NCBI GenBank assembly: GCA_020632715.1 | Contig: JACKFA010000007.1 | Span: 124,001 to 188,000, forward strand | Direction of reading: 5' to 3' | Length of the DNA: 64,000 nt | From: Deltaproteobacteria bacterium | GTDB taxonomy: Bacteria > Myxococcota_A > UBA9042 > PHBI01 | Shown: positions 1 through 8,470 of the stretch, in pieces | Position numbering within the stretch: the first letter of the stretch is position 1 | How the letters are laid out: each line of letters starts with the position of its first letter | Translations under genes and position numbers: made by a program | The notes under the pieces: generated by a model | Databases searched by the model: none | What the model saw: only the letters and a program-made list of their open reading frames with translations | What the model was told of the DNA's origin: nothing

Positions 1-2079
1 GCAGTCCGCGTCGCTGTCGCAGGCGGCCGTCGGCACGCAGAGCCGCGGCGCCGTCCCCACGGCCGGCCCGAGCGCGAGCGCGTCGCACGCCTCGCCGTCG
101 TCGCAGTCGGCGTCGCTCCCGCAGAGGCGCGCGCACGTCTCGACGCCCGCGATACAGAGCTGGCTCGCGCACGCGGCACCGCTCACGTCGCCGCACACCT
201 CGCCCGCCTCCGCCGACGGCGCCGTCGGCAGGTAGCAGAGCGTCCGCGTGCCGCCCACCGTCGGGAAGACCCCGCACCGCTCGGGCGCCGCGCAGTCGGC
301 GTCGCCGTCGCACGCCGCGCGCGACCCGGGCGCGAGGGCGCACGCGCCGAACGCGAGCGTCGCCCCCGTCGACGGCTGCTCGAGCGACGCCGCCGCGCAG
401 TACATGCTCTCCGGGCAGTCGGCGTCGAGCACGCAGGGCTGCGAGCAGGCGCCCGCGATGCACATCGCCTCGCAGCGCTCCGCCGGGACCGGCTGGCACA
501 GGTGGCTCTCCGGGTCGCACACCTCGCCGGGGACGGTGCAGTCGAGGCTCGTCGCGCACGCCTCGTGCGGGAGCGTGCACGGCGAGCCCAACGGCGCCGA
601 GCCGCGCGACGGCGCGCAGACGGCCAGCGCGTCCCAGCCGCCCGAGGCGATCTGGCAGCTCTCGCCCGCGTCGCAGATGGGCCCGGCGCCGCCGCCGAGG
701 CGGCACGTGTCGCGCGCCACGTCCGCGCAGAAGGGGACCGCGAGGCCGAACACCGCCGGCGTCGACCAGCAGAGCGCGTCGCCCGGGCACGCCTGGTTCC
801 GGCAGGTGCGGACGCAGCGCCGGTCGGTCACGAGCACGCCGCCGTCGTCCGCGTGCTGCACGTCCATGCACGTGCCCTCGGCGCCGTCGGCGAAGGCGCA
901 GTCGTCGTCGGTCGCGCAGCTCGGGCTACAGTACTCGCGCCCGAGGGCCGGGCCGTTGTGGCCGCGCGTGCAGACCTCGCCCTCGACGCACGGGCAGTTG
1001 AGCCAGACCGAGGCGCCCCAGGCGTCGACCTCGGCCGCGTCGCACGGGAAGCCGGCCGGGGGCACCGCGTCGCAGGCGCCGTCGTGGCAGCTCGCGTCGG
1101 GCCCGCACGCGCGGCCGTCGGGGGCCGTGCCGGCCTCGCACGCGCCCGTCGCCGGGTCGCAGTAGCCCACGGTGCAGTGGGCGTCGTCGGTGAGCCCGCC
1201 GCACTCGCGCACGACGCCCGCGCAGAGGCCGGCGAGGCAGCGGTCGCCCTCGGTGCAGAGGTCGCCGTCGTCGCAGGCGCTGTCGTCGGCGTGCGTCGTG
1301 ACGACACAGGCGCCCGTCGCGCCGTCGCAGGCGGCGTCGTGGCAGGCGTCGGCCCCCTCGCAGGTCACGGCCTCGCCCGCGCAGACGCCGCCGCTGCAGG
1401 CGTCGTCGGTCGTGCAGCGGTCGCCGTCGTCGCAGGCGATGGCGCCCTCCCGCGGCGCGGCCACGCAGCCGCCGCGGGCGGCGTCGCACACGCCGACGAC
1501 GCAGACGTCGTCGAGGTCGTGGCACGTCACCTCGGCGGCGACGCAGGTGCCGCCGTCGCAGGTGCCCGGGGTGGTGCAGGGATCGCCGTCGTCGCAGGTC
1601 GCGCCGTCGGGGAGCGTCTCGACGGCGCAGCCGCCGGTCGCCGGGTCGCAGGTCGCGGTGTGGCAGCCGTCGGCGAGGTCGGCGCAGGCGTCGGCGGCGC
1701 CGCCGCAGACCCCGTCCACGCAGCGGTCGCCCGCCGTGCAGAGGTCGCCGTCGTCGCAGCTCGTGCCGTCCGCGCGCGGTGTGGCGACGCAGCCGCCCGC
1801 CTCGGCGCTGCAGGCGCCGACCACGCACGCGTCGTCGAGGGCGCGGCAGTCGAGCGGGCCCACGACGCAGGTGCCGGCCTGGCACATGCCGACGGCCGTG
1901 CAGGGATCGGCGTCGTCGCAGGACGTCCCGTCGGGGACGCCGGCGCAGGCGCCCACCGGGACCTCCACCTCCACCACGCGCTCCTTCGGCTCGGGACAGC
2001 CGGAGGCGAGCGCGGTGAGCGCGAGGAGGAGCGCCCAGCGGGCGATGGGGAGGGCGCGGGAGGGGCGGGGGTCGTGCAT
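1..2079 (-). CDS. Cys-rich repeat lipoprotein, 3' end outside window
   Basis: The frame is open from an ATG at 2079 down to base 1, giving at least 693 residues with no stop, so the C-terminus lies beyond the window. The N-terminus is a lipoprotein signal: a basic start, a hydrophobic run and the lipobox LASGC, so it is probably an outer-membrane or surface lipoprotein. It then carries disintegrin-like Cys repeats of about 53 residues with the core TSCDDGDLCT and a following CxxGxC. At least five copies can be followed between about 1250 and 1950 (about 160-base period); further Cys-rich sequence reaches base 1. Proteins of this style are common in myxobacteria and often have no known function. 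It is divergent from the Mla operon. No catalytic motif is visible. Confidence 0.8.
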   Translation of the reverse strand, partial: MHDPRPSRALPIARWALLLALTALASGCPEPKERVVEVEVPVGACAGVPDGTSCDDADPCTAVGMCQAGTCVVGPLDCRALDDACVVGACSAEAGGCVATPRADGTSCDDGDLCTAGDRCVDGVCGGAADACADLADGCHTATCDPATGGCAVETLPDGATCDDGDPCTTPGTCDGGTCVAAEVTCHDLDDVCVVGVCDAARGGCVAAPREGAIACDDGDRCTTDDACSGGVCAGEAVTCEGADACHDAACDGATGACVVTTHADDSACDDGDLCTEGDRCLAGLCAGVVRECGGLTDDAHCTVGYCDPATGACEAGTAPDGRACGPDASCHDGACDAVPPAGFPCDAAEVDAWGASVWLNCPCVEGEVCTRGHNGPALGREYCSPSCATDDDCAFADGAEGTCMDVQHADDGGVLVTDRRCVRTCRNQACPGDALCWSTPAVFGLAVPFCADVARDTCRLGGGAGPICDAGESCQIASGGWDALAVCAPSRGSAPLGSPCTLPHEACATSLDCTVPGEVCDPESHLCQPVPAERCEAMCIAGACSQPCVLDADCPESMYCAAASLEQPSTGATLAFGACALAPGSRAACDGDADCAAPERCGVFPTVGGTRTLCYLPTAPSAEAGEVCGDVSGAACASQLCIAGVETCARLCGSDADCDDGEACDALALGPAVGTAPRLCVPTAACDSDADC

Positions 2080-2248
2080 GGCGGGTGGCTCCGGGGGCGT
2101 GACGCCGCCGCGCCATCGCAAGGCGCGCGCCAACGCCGATGTGCTGCGTAAGTGGCTGTCACTAATGCGGAATCGCGTCAGTCGCGCGGCGCTGTGGCGC
2201 GTGACCGGCCATGACGCCTCGTGATCCGGCGTGACCTCTGGCCGCCGC

Positions 2249-2264
2249 TGGCCCGCAACCTGCA
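2249..2264 (+). promoter_or_regulatory. weak sigma-54-like -24/-12 element before mlaE
   Basis: TGGCCCG, four bases, CTGCA. The invariant GG and GC pairs are present at the correct spacing, but there is one mismatch in each half compared with TGGCACG-N4-TTGCA. It would start RNA about 25 bases before the TTG start at 2299. No activator-site dyad was found upstream, and such matches are frequent in GC-rich DNA. Confidence 0.2.
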
Positions 2265-2298
2265 ATGACCCACCGGGACGACGTCGGATCGGGGCACA

Positions 2299-3486
2299 TT
2301 GTCGCGCGCCCCGCGCCGCGTCCCGGAGGTTCCCCTGTCGACCGCCCCCGCCCGTCGGCCCGACGCCGCCGACGCGACATCGCGCCTCGAGATCGACGGC
2401 CCGTCCGACGGCGCCGTCGCGCTCCGCGGCCGCCTCGACCGCGAGCACGCGGCGGACCTCTACGAGCGCCTGCGCCCCGCCGTCCGTGAGCACGCCCGCG
2501 AGGGCCTCGCGCTCGACCTCTCCGGCGTCGAGCGCCTCGACAGCGTCGGCGTGGCCGCGCTCAGCGCCCTGTCGCGCGCCGCCCGCGACGCCGGCGGCGA
2601 GCTCCGCCTCGGCGACTGCTCGGACGCCGCCCGCGACGCGCTCGACCTCTTCCCGGCCGCCGCCGAGCCCGACGCGGACGACGAGAAGCCGGCCGAGGGC
2701 TTCTTCGCCGCCGTCGGCGCCGGCCTGGCCGCCCGCGTCCACGGCTTCGCGTCGCTCCTCGCCCTCGCCGCCGACACGTTCTACTTCACGTTCGCGGGGG
2801 CGCGCCGCACGCGCCGGGTCCGGCGCGGCGCCGTGTGGGCCGAGATCCTGCGCGTCGGCGTCAACGCCGTCCCCATCGTGAGCCTCATCACGTTCCTCAT
2901 CGGCGTGGTCGTGGGCCTCCAGTCGGCCGCGCAGCTCCGCAACTTCGGCGCTCAGGTCTACGTCGCCAACCTCATCACCATCTCGATGCTGCGCGAGATG
3001 GGGCCGCTCATGACCGCCATCCTCATCGCGGGCCGGAGCGGCGCTGCCATCGCGGCCGAGGTCGCGACGATGCAGGTCACGCAGGAGGTCGACGCCCTGC
3101 GCACGATGGGGCTGAACCCGACGCGCTACATCGTGGTGCCGAAGTTCGTCGCGATGACCGTGTCGCTGCCCGCGCTCACCGTGTTCGCAGGCGCCCTCGG
3201 GATCTTCGGCGGCTATCTGATGACGCTCGTCTACCTCGACATCGGCACCGAGGTGTACTGGACGCGCGTCCTCCACGCCGTCGCGCTCGACGACGTGCTG
3301 CTCGGCTTCCTGAAGAGCGTCGCGTTCGCCTGGATCATCGTCGTCCTCGCCGCCTTCCGCGGCTTCCAGGCGCACGGCGGCGCCGAGAGCGTCGGCCGCG
3401 TCACGACGAGCTCGGTCGTGTCGGCCATCTTCTGGGTCATCGTCGCCGACGCGATGTTCAGCATCATCTTCTACTTCCAGGGGTAG
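2299..3486 (+). CDS. mlaE: STAS-MlaE fusion, ABC lipid transporter permease
   Basis: This 395-residue protein combines two parts of the Mla/MCE phospholipid transport system. Residues about 29-112 form a STAS domain (LALDLSGVERLDSVGVAAL), which in other bacteria is the separate partner MlaB. Residues about 140-395 form the MlaE permease with several membrane segments and the family signature around EVDALRTMGLNPTRY. It acts in the inner membrane with the ATPase encoded next. The TTG at 2299 is the first start in the frame; no clear ribosome site separates the alternatives, so the first ~25 residues are uncertain. The next gene begins 5 bases after the stop. The fold assignment is strong; the transported lipid is inferred from the family. 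Confidence 0.9.
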   Translation: MSRAPRRVPEVPLSTAPARRPDAADATSRLEIDGPSDGAVALRGRLDREHAADLYERLRPAVREHAREGLALDLSGVERLDSVGVAALSALSRAARDAGGELRLGDCSDAARDALDLFPAAAEPDADDEKPAEGFFAAVGAGLAARVHGFASLLALAADTFYFTFAGARRTRRVRRGAVWAEILRVGVNAVPIVSLITFLIGVVVGLQSAAQLRNFGAQVYVANLITISMLREMGPLMTAILIAGRSGAAIAAEVATMQVTQEVDALRTMGLNPTRYIVVPKFVAMTVSLPALTVFAGALGIFGGYLMTLVYLDIGTEVYWTRVLHAVALDDVLLGFLKSVAFAWIIVVLAAFRGFQAHGGAESVGRVTTSSVVSAIFWVIVADAMFSIIFYFQG

Positions 3487-3491
3487 GCGCG

Positions 3492-4325
3492 TTGCCCGAC
3501 CACCACGACCACGGCCACGACCGCGACGAAGGCGACGACGTGATCGTCATCGACGACCTCGCCGCCGGCTACGGCGAGAAGCTCGTCCTCGACGGCGTCT
3601 CGGCCCGCGTGCCGCGCGGCGCCGTCACCTGCATCATCGGCGGCTCCGGGAGCGGGAAGTCGACTCTCCTGAAGGCGATCCTCGGCCTCATCCCGGCGCG
3701 GCGCGGCGGCGTCGAGGTGCTCGGCGAGCGCCTCGCCGACCTCGATGAGGAGGCGCAGGCGAACCTCCTGTCGCGCGTCGGCCTCATGTTCCAGGAGGGC
3801 GGCCTCCTGAACAGCCTCAGCGTGCGCGACAACCTCGCGATCCCCGTGCGCGCTCACACCGACCTCCCGCCGGCCATCGAGGGCGAGCTCGTCCGGATGA
3901 AGCTCGGGCTCGTGCGCCTCGGGCACGCGATCGACCTCTTCCCGGGCGAGCTCTCGGGCGGCATGAAGAAGCGCGTCGGGCTCGCGCGCGCGCTGATGCT
4001 CGACCCGGAGATCGTCTGCTGCGACGAGCCGTCGGCCGGGCTCGACCCCGCGACGCAGGCGGAGGTCGACGACGTGCTCGTCGATCTGCGGGACACTTTG
4101 GGCCTCTCCATCGTGGTCGTGACCCACGAGGTCGCATCGATCGAGGCCATCGCGGACCACGTCATCTTCCTCGCCGACAAGCAGGTCCTCTTCACGGGGA
4201 CGCTCGACGAGGCGAAGGCGTCGGAGGAGCCGGCGCTCGTCCGCTTCTTCGGGCGCGAGGCGGCGCCGCGCGAGGACGGGCAGGCGCTCCGTGGCACGAT
4301 CTTTGCGGATTCGGAGGCACCATGA
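3492..4325 (+). CDS. mlaF: MlaF-type ABC transporter ATPase
   Basis: A 277-residue ATPase that powers the MlaE permease. Walker A is GGSGSGKSTLLK, the ABC signature is LSGGMKKR, and Walker B is EIVCCDEPSAGLDP; a switch histidine lies in VVVTHE. The TTG start at 3492 has AGGGG eight bases upstream, inside the end of mlaE, which suggests translational coupling. A GTG at 3540 would remove a His/Asp-rich 16-residue leader and place the start where most MlaF proteins begin, so the start is not settled. The 3' end overlaps the next gene by four bases (ATGA). Confidence 0.92.
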   Translation: MPDHHDHGHDRDEGDDVIVIDDLAAGYGEKLVLDGVSARVPRGAVTCIIGGSGSGKSTLLKAILGLIPARRGGVEVLGERLADLDEEAQANLLSRVGLMFQEGGLLNSLSVRDNLAIPVRAHTDLPPAIEGELVRMKLGLVRLGHAIDLFPGELSGGMKKRVGLARALMLDPEIVCCDEPSAGLDPATQAEVDDVLVDLRDTLGLSIVVVTHEVASIEAIADHVIFLADKQVLFTGTLDEAKASEEPALVRFFGREAAPREDGQALRGTIFADSEAP

Positions 4326-5299
4326 GCAAGCTCTCACCTGCGCAGAAGACCCGGATCGGGGTGTTCCTCGTGGTCGCCGCGGGGCTGACGGCGCTGACGC
4401 TCTTCGTGAAGCTCAGCGACACGCTCTTCGCCGACCGCGACCACTACGTGGTGCGCGTGAAGGGCGGCGTCGGCGGGCTGCAGGCGGGCGCCGACGTGAC
4501 CTATAACGGCATCGTCGTCGGCAAGGTCGAGGACGTGAAGGTCGACCCGCGCGACGTGGCCGTCGTGAAGCTCGACCTCGGGCTCCGCGAGGGCACGCCC
4601 GTGCCCGAGGACGCCGTCGCGACCGTGGTCCTCCAGGGGATCTCGGGGCAGCGGCGCGTGGACCTGTCGGGCGGCACGAACGAGGCGCGGCTCCGGAAGC
4701 CGGGCGAGGAGATCCCCGCCGGGCAGTCCGTGGTCGACGAGGTCGTCGACACCGTGAAGGAGCTCGTCGGCGAGGTGAAGGAGATGACGAAGTCGGTGTC
4801 GCGCCTCGTGAGCGGCGACGCGGCGCGCCGTATCGAGGCCACGCTAGCGAACGTCGAGGCCGCGTCGGGGCAGCTCGCGCTCATCATGCGCGAGAGCGGG
4901 CCGCGCGTGGCGGCCGTGCTCGACGACGCGCAGGCGGCCGCGAGGGGCGTCACGACCGCGTTCGCGAGCATCGACACCACGGTGAAGCGCGTGCAGGGCA
5001 GCATCACGAAGCTCGACCGCACGCTCGCGTCCGTGGACGACACGGCCCGCACCATCGACGAGCTCACGAAGCGCGACGTGGTGCCGCTCGTCGCGAGCGC
5101 GCGCGCCGCCATCGAGCACATCGAGGCGATGGTGGGGCGCGCCGACGGCGCGATCGGGCGCGCGCAGACGCAGCTCCAGACCATCATGGACGACGTCTCC
5201 GACGGCGTCCGCGACGTGGCCGACCTCGCGACGATGTTGAAGGCGGACCCCTCGTCGCTCGTTCAGGGTCGGTCGTGGCCGGCCCGGGAGCTCCCATGA
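4322..5299 (+). CDS. mlaD: MCE/MlaD-family substrate-binding protein
   Basis: A 325-residue protein with one N-terminal membrane anchor (about residues 13-33), an MCE domain at about 40-115 (RVKGGVGGLQAGADVTYNG) and a long helical C-terminal half with heptad-like Val/Ala/Leu spacing. MCE proteins form hexameric rings in the periplasm that pass lipids between the membranes. The C-terminal helix could build a tube or contact the auxiliary lipoprotein encoded next. Its ATG overlaps the mlaF stop, and its own stop overlaps the next ATG, so all four genes look translationally coupled. Confidence 0.9.
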   Translation: MSKLSPAQKTRIGVFLVVAAGLTALTLFVKLSDTLFADRDHYVVRVKGGVGGLQAGADVTYNGIVVGKVEDVKVDPRDVAVVKLDLGLREGTPVPEDAVATVVLQGISGQRRVDLSGGTNEARLRKPGEEIPAGQSVVDEVVDTVKELVGEVKEMTKSVSRLVSGDAARRIEATLANVEAASGQLALIMRESGPRVAAVLDDAQAAARGVTTAFASIDTTVKRVQGSITKLDRTLASVDDTARTIDELTKRDVVPLVASARAAIEHIEAMVGRADGAIGRAQTQLQTIMDDVSDGVRDVADLATMLKADPSSLVQGRSWPARELP

Positions 5300-5937
5300 A
5301 AGCCCTCCTGACCGCGCTCGCGCTCGTGGCGGCGGCCGCCGTGCTCGGCGGCTGCTTCGGCTCGAGCCCGCAGCCCGTCTACTACTCGCTCGAGGCGCCG
5401 ACTGCGCCCGCGGTGCGCGAGCGCAGGCCGCTCACCGTGCTGGTGCGGCGCTTCGGGACGCGGGCCCCGTACGATCGCTCGGAGATCGTCTACCGCACGA
5501 ACGACCTCGAGCTGCGCTTCTACCCGTACCACCTCTGGGCGGCGCCGCCGGGGCGCATGCTCTCGGAGACTGTCGCGTCGCACCTGCAGCGGGCGCGCGT
5601 CGTCGGCTTCGGGTCGCGTGACGCGGCCGCCGACTACGAGCTCCTCGGGCAGGTGACCGCGCTCGAGGAGAAGGACGTGACCGAGGAGGACTGGCGCGCG
5701 CACCTCGCGATGCGCTTCCAGCTCGTCGAGACGCGCACGGGGCGCGTCGTGTGGGAGCACGCCTTCGATGAGGAGAAGAAGGTCGCCGAGCGCAAACCGC
5801 GCGCCGTGGTGGCCGCGATGGACGCGATCCTCGACGAGCAGCTCGAGGGGCTCACCGCCGCGCTCGACGGCTACCTCGCGAGCGTCGAGCAGGCGCGCGG
5901 CGTGCCGGTGGGCGACGCGCGCGAGGACGCGCCGTAG
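5296..5937 (+). CDS. ABC-type transport auxiliary lipoprotein (PqiC-like)
   Basis: This 213-residue protein starts at ATG 5296, with GGAG five bases upstream and an ATGA overlap with mlaD. The alternative GTG at 5275 would bury the signal peptide. The lipobox is VLGGC. The mature part (YYSLEAPTA, then a beta-rich domain ending in a helix) fits the ABC-type auxiliary lipoprotein family that includes PqiC/YmbA, which work with MCE systems at the outer membrane. It closes the operon. Confidence 0.82.
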   Translation: MKALLTALALVAAAAVLGGCFGSSPQPVYYSLEAPTAPAVRERRPLTVLVRRFGTRAPYDRSEIVYRTNDLELRFYPYHLWAAPPGRMLSETVASHLQRARVVGFGSRDAAADYELLGQVTALEEKDVTEEDWRAHLAMRFQLVETRTGRVVWEHAFDEEKKVAERKPRAVVAAMDAILDEQLEGLTAALDGYLASVEQARGVPVGDAREDAP

Positions 5938-6007
5938 CAGCCGACGGCACCACCGACGGCCGCCCGGGACGCCGACCGCTCCACCTGGCCCCGGAGCTCG
6001 CGCCGCC

Positions 6008-6041
6008 CCCTCCGTGCTCCTCCGTGTCTCCGCGTCTCCCG
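6008..6041. repeat. dispersed CTCCGTGTCTCCGCG-type repeat, copy 1
   Basis: An intergenic pyrimidine-rich run of CTCCGTG/CTCCGCG units. A 20-base segment (6020-6039) is identical to one at 12132-12151. Sequences of this type are known to be scattered in many bacterial genomes and are often mistranslated as an ETRRHGG peptide. Function is unknown. Confidence 0.7.
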
Positions 6042-6087
6042 ATCCTGCGTTCTCGGGACCAAGAGCGGCGCGGAGACCCGAGACGAA

Positions 6088-6120
6088 GACGCCCGGCGCG
6101 GCGAAGCCGAACCGGGCGTC
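6088..6120. terminator. hairpin between convergent genes
   Basis: A perfect 9-base inverted repeat, GACGCCCGG at 6088-6096 and CCGGGCGTC at 6112-6120, with a 15-base loop. It lies between the end of the Mla operon and the convergent hydrolase gene. No T-run follows on either side, so an intrinsic terminator is only a candidate. Confidence 0.45.
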
Positions 6121-6157
6121 ATCATGACGAACCAGCGCGCGCCGAGCGCGCCCGCGA

Positions 6158-7216
6158 CTACTTCGCCGCGAGCACGCGCGCCCAGAACGCCGTCATCTTC
6201 TCCCACGAGTCCTTGTCGGCCGCCTCGTCGTAGGCGACCGGCAGGTCGTACTTCTTGCCGGCCTCGGTGGCCGCGGGGTTCGTGAAGGCGTGCTTCGCGC
6301 CGTCGTAGACGACCACGTCGAACTTCGCGCCGGCGTCGGTCATCTCCTTCTTGAAGGCGTCGACCTGCTCCTGCGGCACCATCGGGTCGGCGCCGCCCGT
6401 GAGGACGAGCAGCTCGGGCTTCACGACGTCCTTGCCGACCGGCTCCTTCGTCTCGAGGACGCCGTGGAAGCTGACGACGCCGTCGAGATCCTCGCCCGCG
6501 CGCGCCATGCCGAGCACGATGCCGCCGCCGAAGCAGTAGCCCATCGCGCCGATCCGCTCGGGATCCACGGTGTCCTCGGCCTTCAGCATGTCGAGGGCCG
6601 CGTCGAAGCGCGCCTTCATCGCGGCCGGGTCGGCGTACACGCCGCCGGCCCACTCGCCGGCGACCTTCGGGTCCTCCGTGGACTTGCCGTCGCCGTACAT
6701 GTCGAGCGCCATCGCGGTGTAGCCGAGGCGCGCGAGCATGCGGGCGCGCATCTTCGCGTAGTCGTTGAGGCCCCACCACTCGTGGACCACGAGGATCCCG
6801 GGGCGCTTGTCGGTGCTCGCGCCGTCCCAGACGATGTAGCCCTTCAGCGTCGTGTCGCCGGCCTTGTACTCGATGTCCTTCGCGACGAGCGTGCCCATGT
6901 CCTCGACGGGCGCGGCGGCGGCGGCCCCGGCGTCGCCCTCGGGGGCGGCGGTGGCGGCCTCGGCGTCGGCCTCGGGGGCGGCGGTGGCGGCCTCGGCGTC
7001 GGCCTCGGGGGCGGCGGTGGCGGCGCCCGCGTCCGCCTCGGGGGCGGTGGTCGCGGCCTCGGCGGTGTCGGCCTCGGGCTCGGGGGCCGTGGCCGTGTCC
7101 TCCTCGGGCGCGACGGTCGTGGGGGGTGGCGTCGTCTCGGGCGGCGGCGTCTCCTTCTTGCCGCAGGCGCCGAGGGCGACGGTGATGACGAAGCAGCTGG
7201 CAACGAGGTGTCTCAT
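6158..7216 (-). CDS. dienelactone hydrolase-family lipoprotein
   Basis: A 352-residue exported alpha/beta hydrolase. The ATG at 7216 has AGGAGG six bases upstream, which decides it over an earlier in-frame start. Residues 1-18 are a lipoprotein signal with lipobox LGAC (Cys18). Residues about 20-105 are a Pro/Thr/Glu/Ala linker that includes four 11-residue repeats. The hydrolase domain follows, with the dienelactone hydrolase triad Cys228 (GYCFGGG), Asp277 (GGADPM) and His309 (KHAFT). The family hydrolyses dienelactones and related esters; the substrate here is unknown. The lipid anchor suggests it works in the envelope. It is divergent from the next gene, with only 17 bases between the annotated starts. 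Confidence 0.88.
   Translation of the reverse strand: MRHLVASCFVITVALGACGKKETPPPETTPPPTTVAPEEDTATAPEPEADTAEAATTAPEADAGAATAAPEADAEAATAAPEADAEAATAAPEGDAGAAAAAPVEDMGTLVAKDIEYKAGDTTLKGYIVWDGASTDKRPGILVVHEWWGLNDYAKMRARMLARLGYTAMALDMYGDGKSTEDPKVAGEWAGGVYADPAAMKARFDAALDMLKAEDTVDPERIGAMGYCFGGGIVLGMARAGEDLDGVVSFHGVLETKEPVGKDVVKPELLVLTGGADPMVPQEQVDAFKKEMTDAGAKFDVVVYDGAKHAFTNPAATEAGKKYDLPVAYDEAADKDSWEKMTAFWARVLAAK
6908..7039 (-). repeat. four 33-base tandem repeats inside the hydrolase gene
   Basis: Four in-frame units encode EADAGAATAAP-like peptides (residues 60-103). The third and second are identical in protein sequence. They form the flexible linker between the lipid anchor and the catalytic domain, and are a likely site of copy-number change. 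Confidence 0.8.
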
Positions 7217-7233
7217 GGGTATCCTCCTGGGCG

Positions 7234-8349
7234 ATGGACGAGAGGATGCCACGGACGGGCGGGCGCGTCTCGCGACGCGGGACGGACATCGGGGTGACGG
7301 CGCTCGCGGCCGCGCGCCGGGCGGCGGCGCTCGCTTGTGCGATCGCGTGCGTCGCCTGGAGCGGCGGCTGCTCCCAGCGGGAGGTGACGTCGCCCGACGA
7401 CGACGCGGACGCCCTCGCGGACGCGGACACCGAGGAGCGCGATCTCATCGGCGGGCTCGACATCGACCTCGACGTCTTCCTGCCGCGGGACGGGGTCGCG
7501 GAGATCACCCCGCTCGACACGGGGGCGCCGCCCGACACCTCGGGCTGCCGGCGCGCCGGCGAGTGCGTGGCGTGCCTCATCGGCAAGGTCCCGGAGACGC
7601 GCGCCCAGTGCGAGTGCCCGACGTGCCCCATCCACGCGAAGTCGGCGCAGCGCTGCGAGGACGACTCGCGCGCGTGGCAGGCCGTGTGCGCCAACGCCGA
7701 CGCGAACGGGGTCACGTGCCCCGCCGACGTGGCGTGTCCGCCGCCGGGGCCGGTCGCGTGCGAGGGCGACCGCTGCGTCGACCCGTGCCGCGACACGGTG
7801 TGCCCGGCGCTCGACTGCGCGCCCGGGGTGCAGCTCCGCGAGGACGGCGCCTGCTGCGCGACGTGCCCGCCGGCGTGCGACGACGGCGGCGACTGCACGC
7901 TCTGTGCGTGGGCGGCGCCGCCGGAGAGCGCGGCGGACTGCGTGTGCCCGGGGTGCGCGGTCCACCCGACGGACAGCGCGACCTGCGCCGCGCGCGAGGC
8001 CGCGGCGCGCGAGCTCTGCCTCGACGTGCCGGGCTGGACCGGCTGCGAGGCGCCGAAGGGGTGCCCGGCGCCCGCGGCGCCGGTGTGCGATGGCGGGGCC
8101 TGCGTCGCCGACGTCGGGACCTGCGCAGACGCCGGCGATTGCGTGTTCTGCGCCGCGCCGCCGCCCGCGTCGCGGCCGGAGGACTGCCGCTGCGCCGAGG
8201 CGTGCGCGATCACGACGGCGGCCGCGTGCCGCGAGCGCGAGGCGGCGGCCGCGGCGGTCTGCGGCGACGCGCTGGATCATTGTGCCCCGGCCTGCCCGGA
8301 CGCGCGGCTCGCGTGCGACGATGGCGCGCGCTGCGGGCTCGCCGAGTAG
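7234..8349 (+). CDS. Cys-rich secreted protein or lipoprotein
   Basis: A 371-residue protein of unknown function. After a hydrophobic segment ending in WSGGC there is an Asp/Ala-rich linker and then more than 30 cysteines in CxxC and CxC patterns (CECPTCPIH, CCATCP, CVCPGCAVH). Two similar blocks, at about residues 110-165 and 225-270, each contain a CxCPxC-x-hH pattern followed by a Cys/Arg-rich helix, which suggests internal duplication. No enzyme motif is visible. The ATG at 7234 is nearly back-to-back with the divergent gene; a GTG at 7294 would still give a good signal peptide and leaves more room for a promoter. Confidence 0.75.
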   Translation: MDERMPRTGGRVSRRGTDIGVTALAAARRAAALACAIACVAWSGGCSQREVTSPDDDADALADADTEERDLIGGLDIDLDVFLPRDGVAEITPLDTGAPPDTSGCRRAGECVACLIGKVPETRAQCECPTCPIHAKSAQRCEDDSRAWQAVCANADANGVTCPADVACPPPGPVACEGDRCVDPCRDTVCPALDCAPGVQLREDGACCATCPPACDDGGDCTLCAWAAPPESAADCVCPGCAVHPTDSATCAAREAAARELCLDVPGWTGCEAPKGCPAPAAPVCDGGACVADVGTCADAGDCVFCAAPPPASRPEDCRCAEACAITTAAACREREAAAAAVCGDALDHCAPACPDARLACDDGARCGLAE

Positions 8350-8435
8350 GGTCGCGGCCGCTGGGGCAGTTTGGGGCGGTGGCTGGGGCGTTTTGGGGCG
8401 GCGGTCGCACAACGGCCCGTAAAGGCTGCTCTCAG

Positions 8436-8464
8436 TTGACACCCCTGGGGCCCGTTACGATGAT
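8436..8464 (+). promoter_or_regulatory. possible sigma-70 promoter for the NtrC-type gene
   Basis: TTGACA at 8436-8441, 17 bases, then GATGAT at 8459-8464. RNA would begin at or next to the ATG at 8471, so a leaderless mRNA is possible. An overlapping TACGAT (8456-8461) has poor spacing. Confidence 0.35.
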
Positions 8465-8470
8465 GCGGCG

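Noticed and set aside
2249..2264. A firm sigma-54 promoter for the Mla operon
   Set aside because: Two mismatches and no activator dyad upstream. Kept only as a low-confidence feature.
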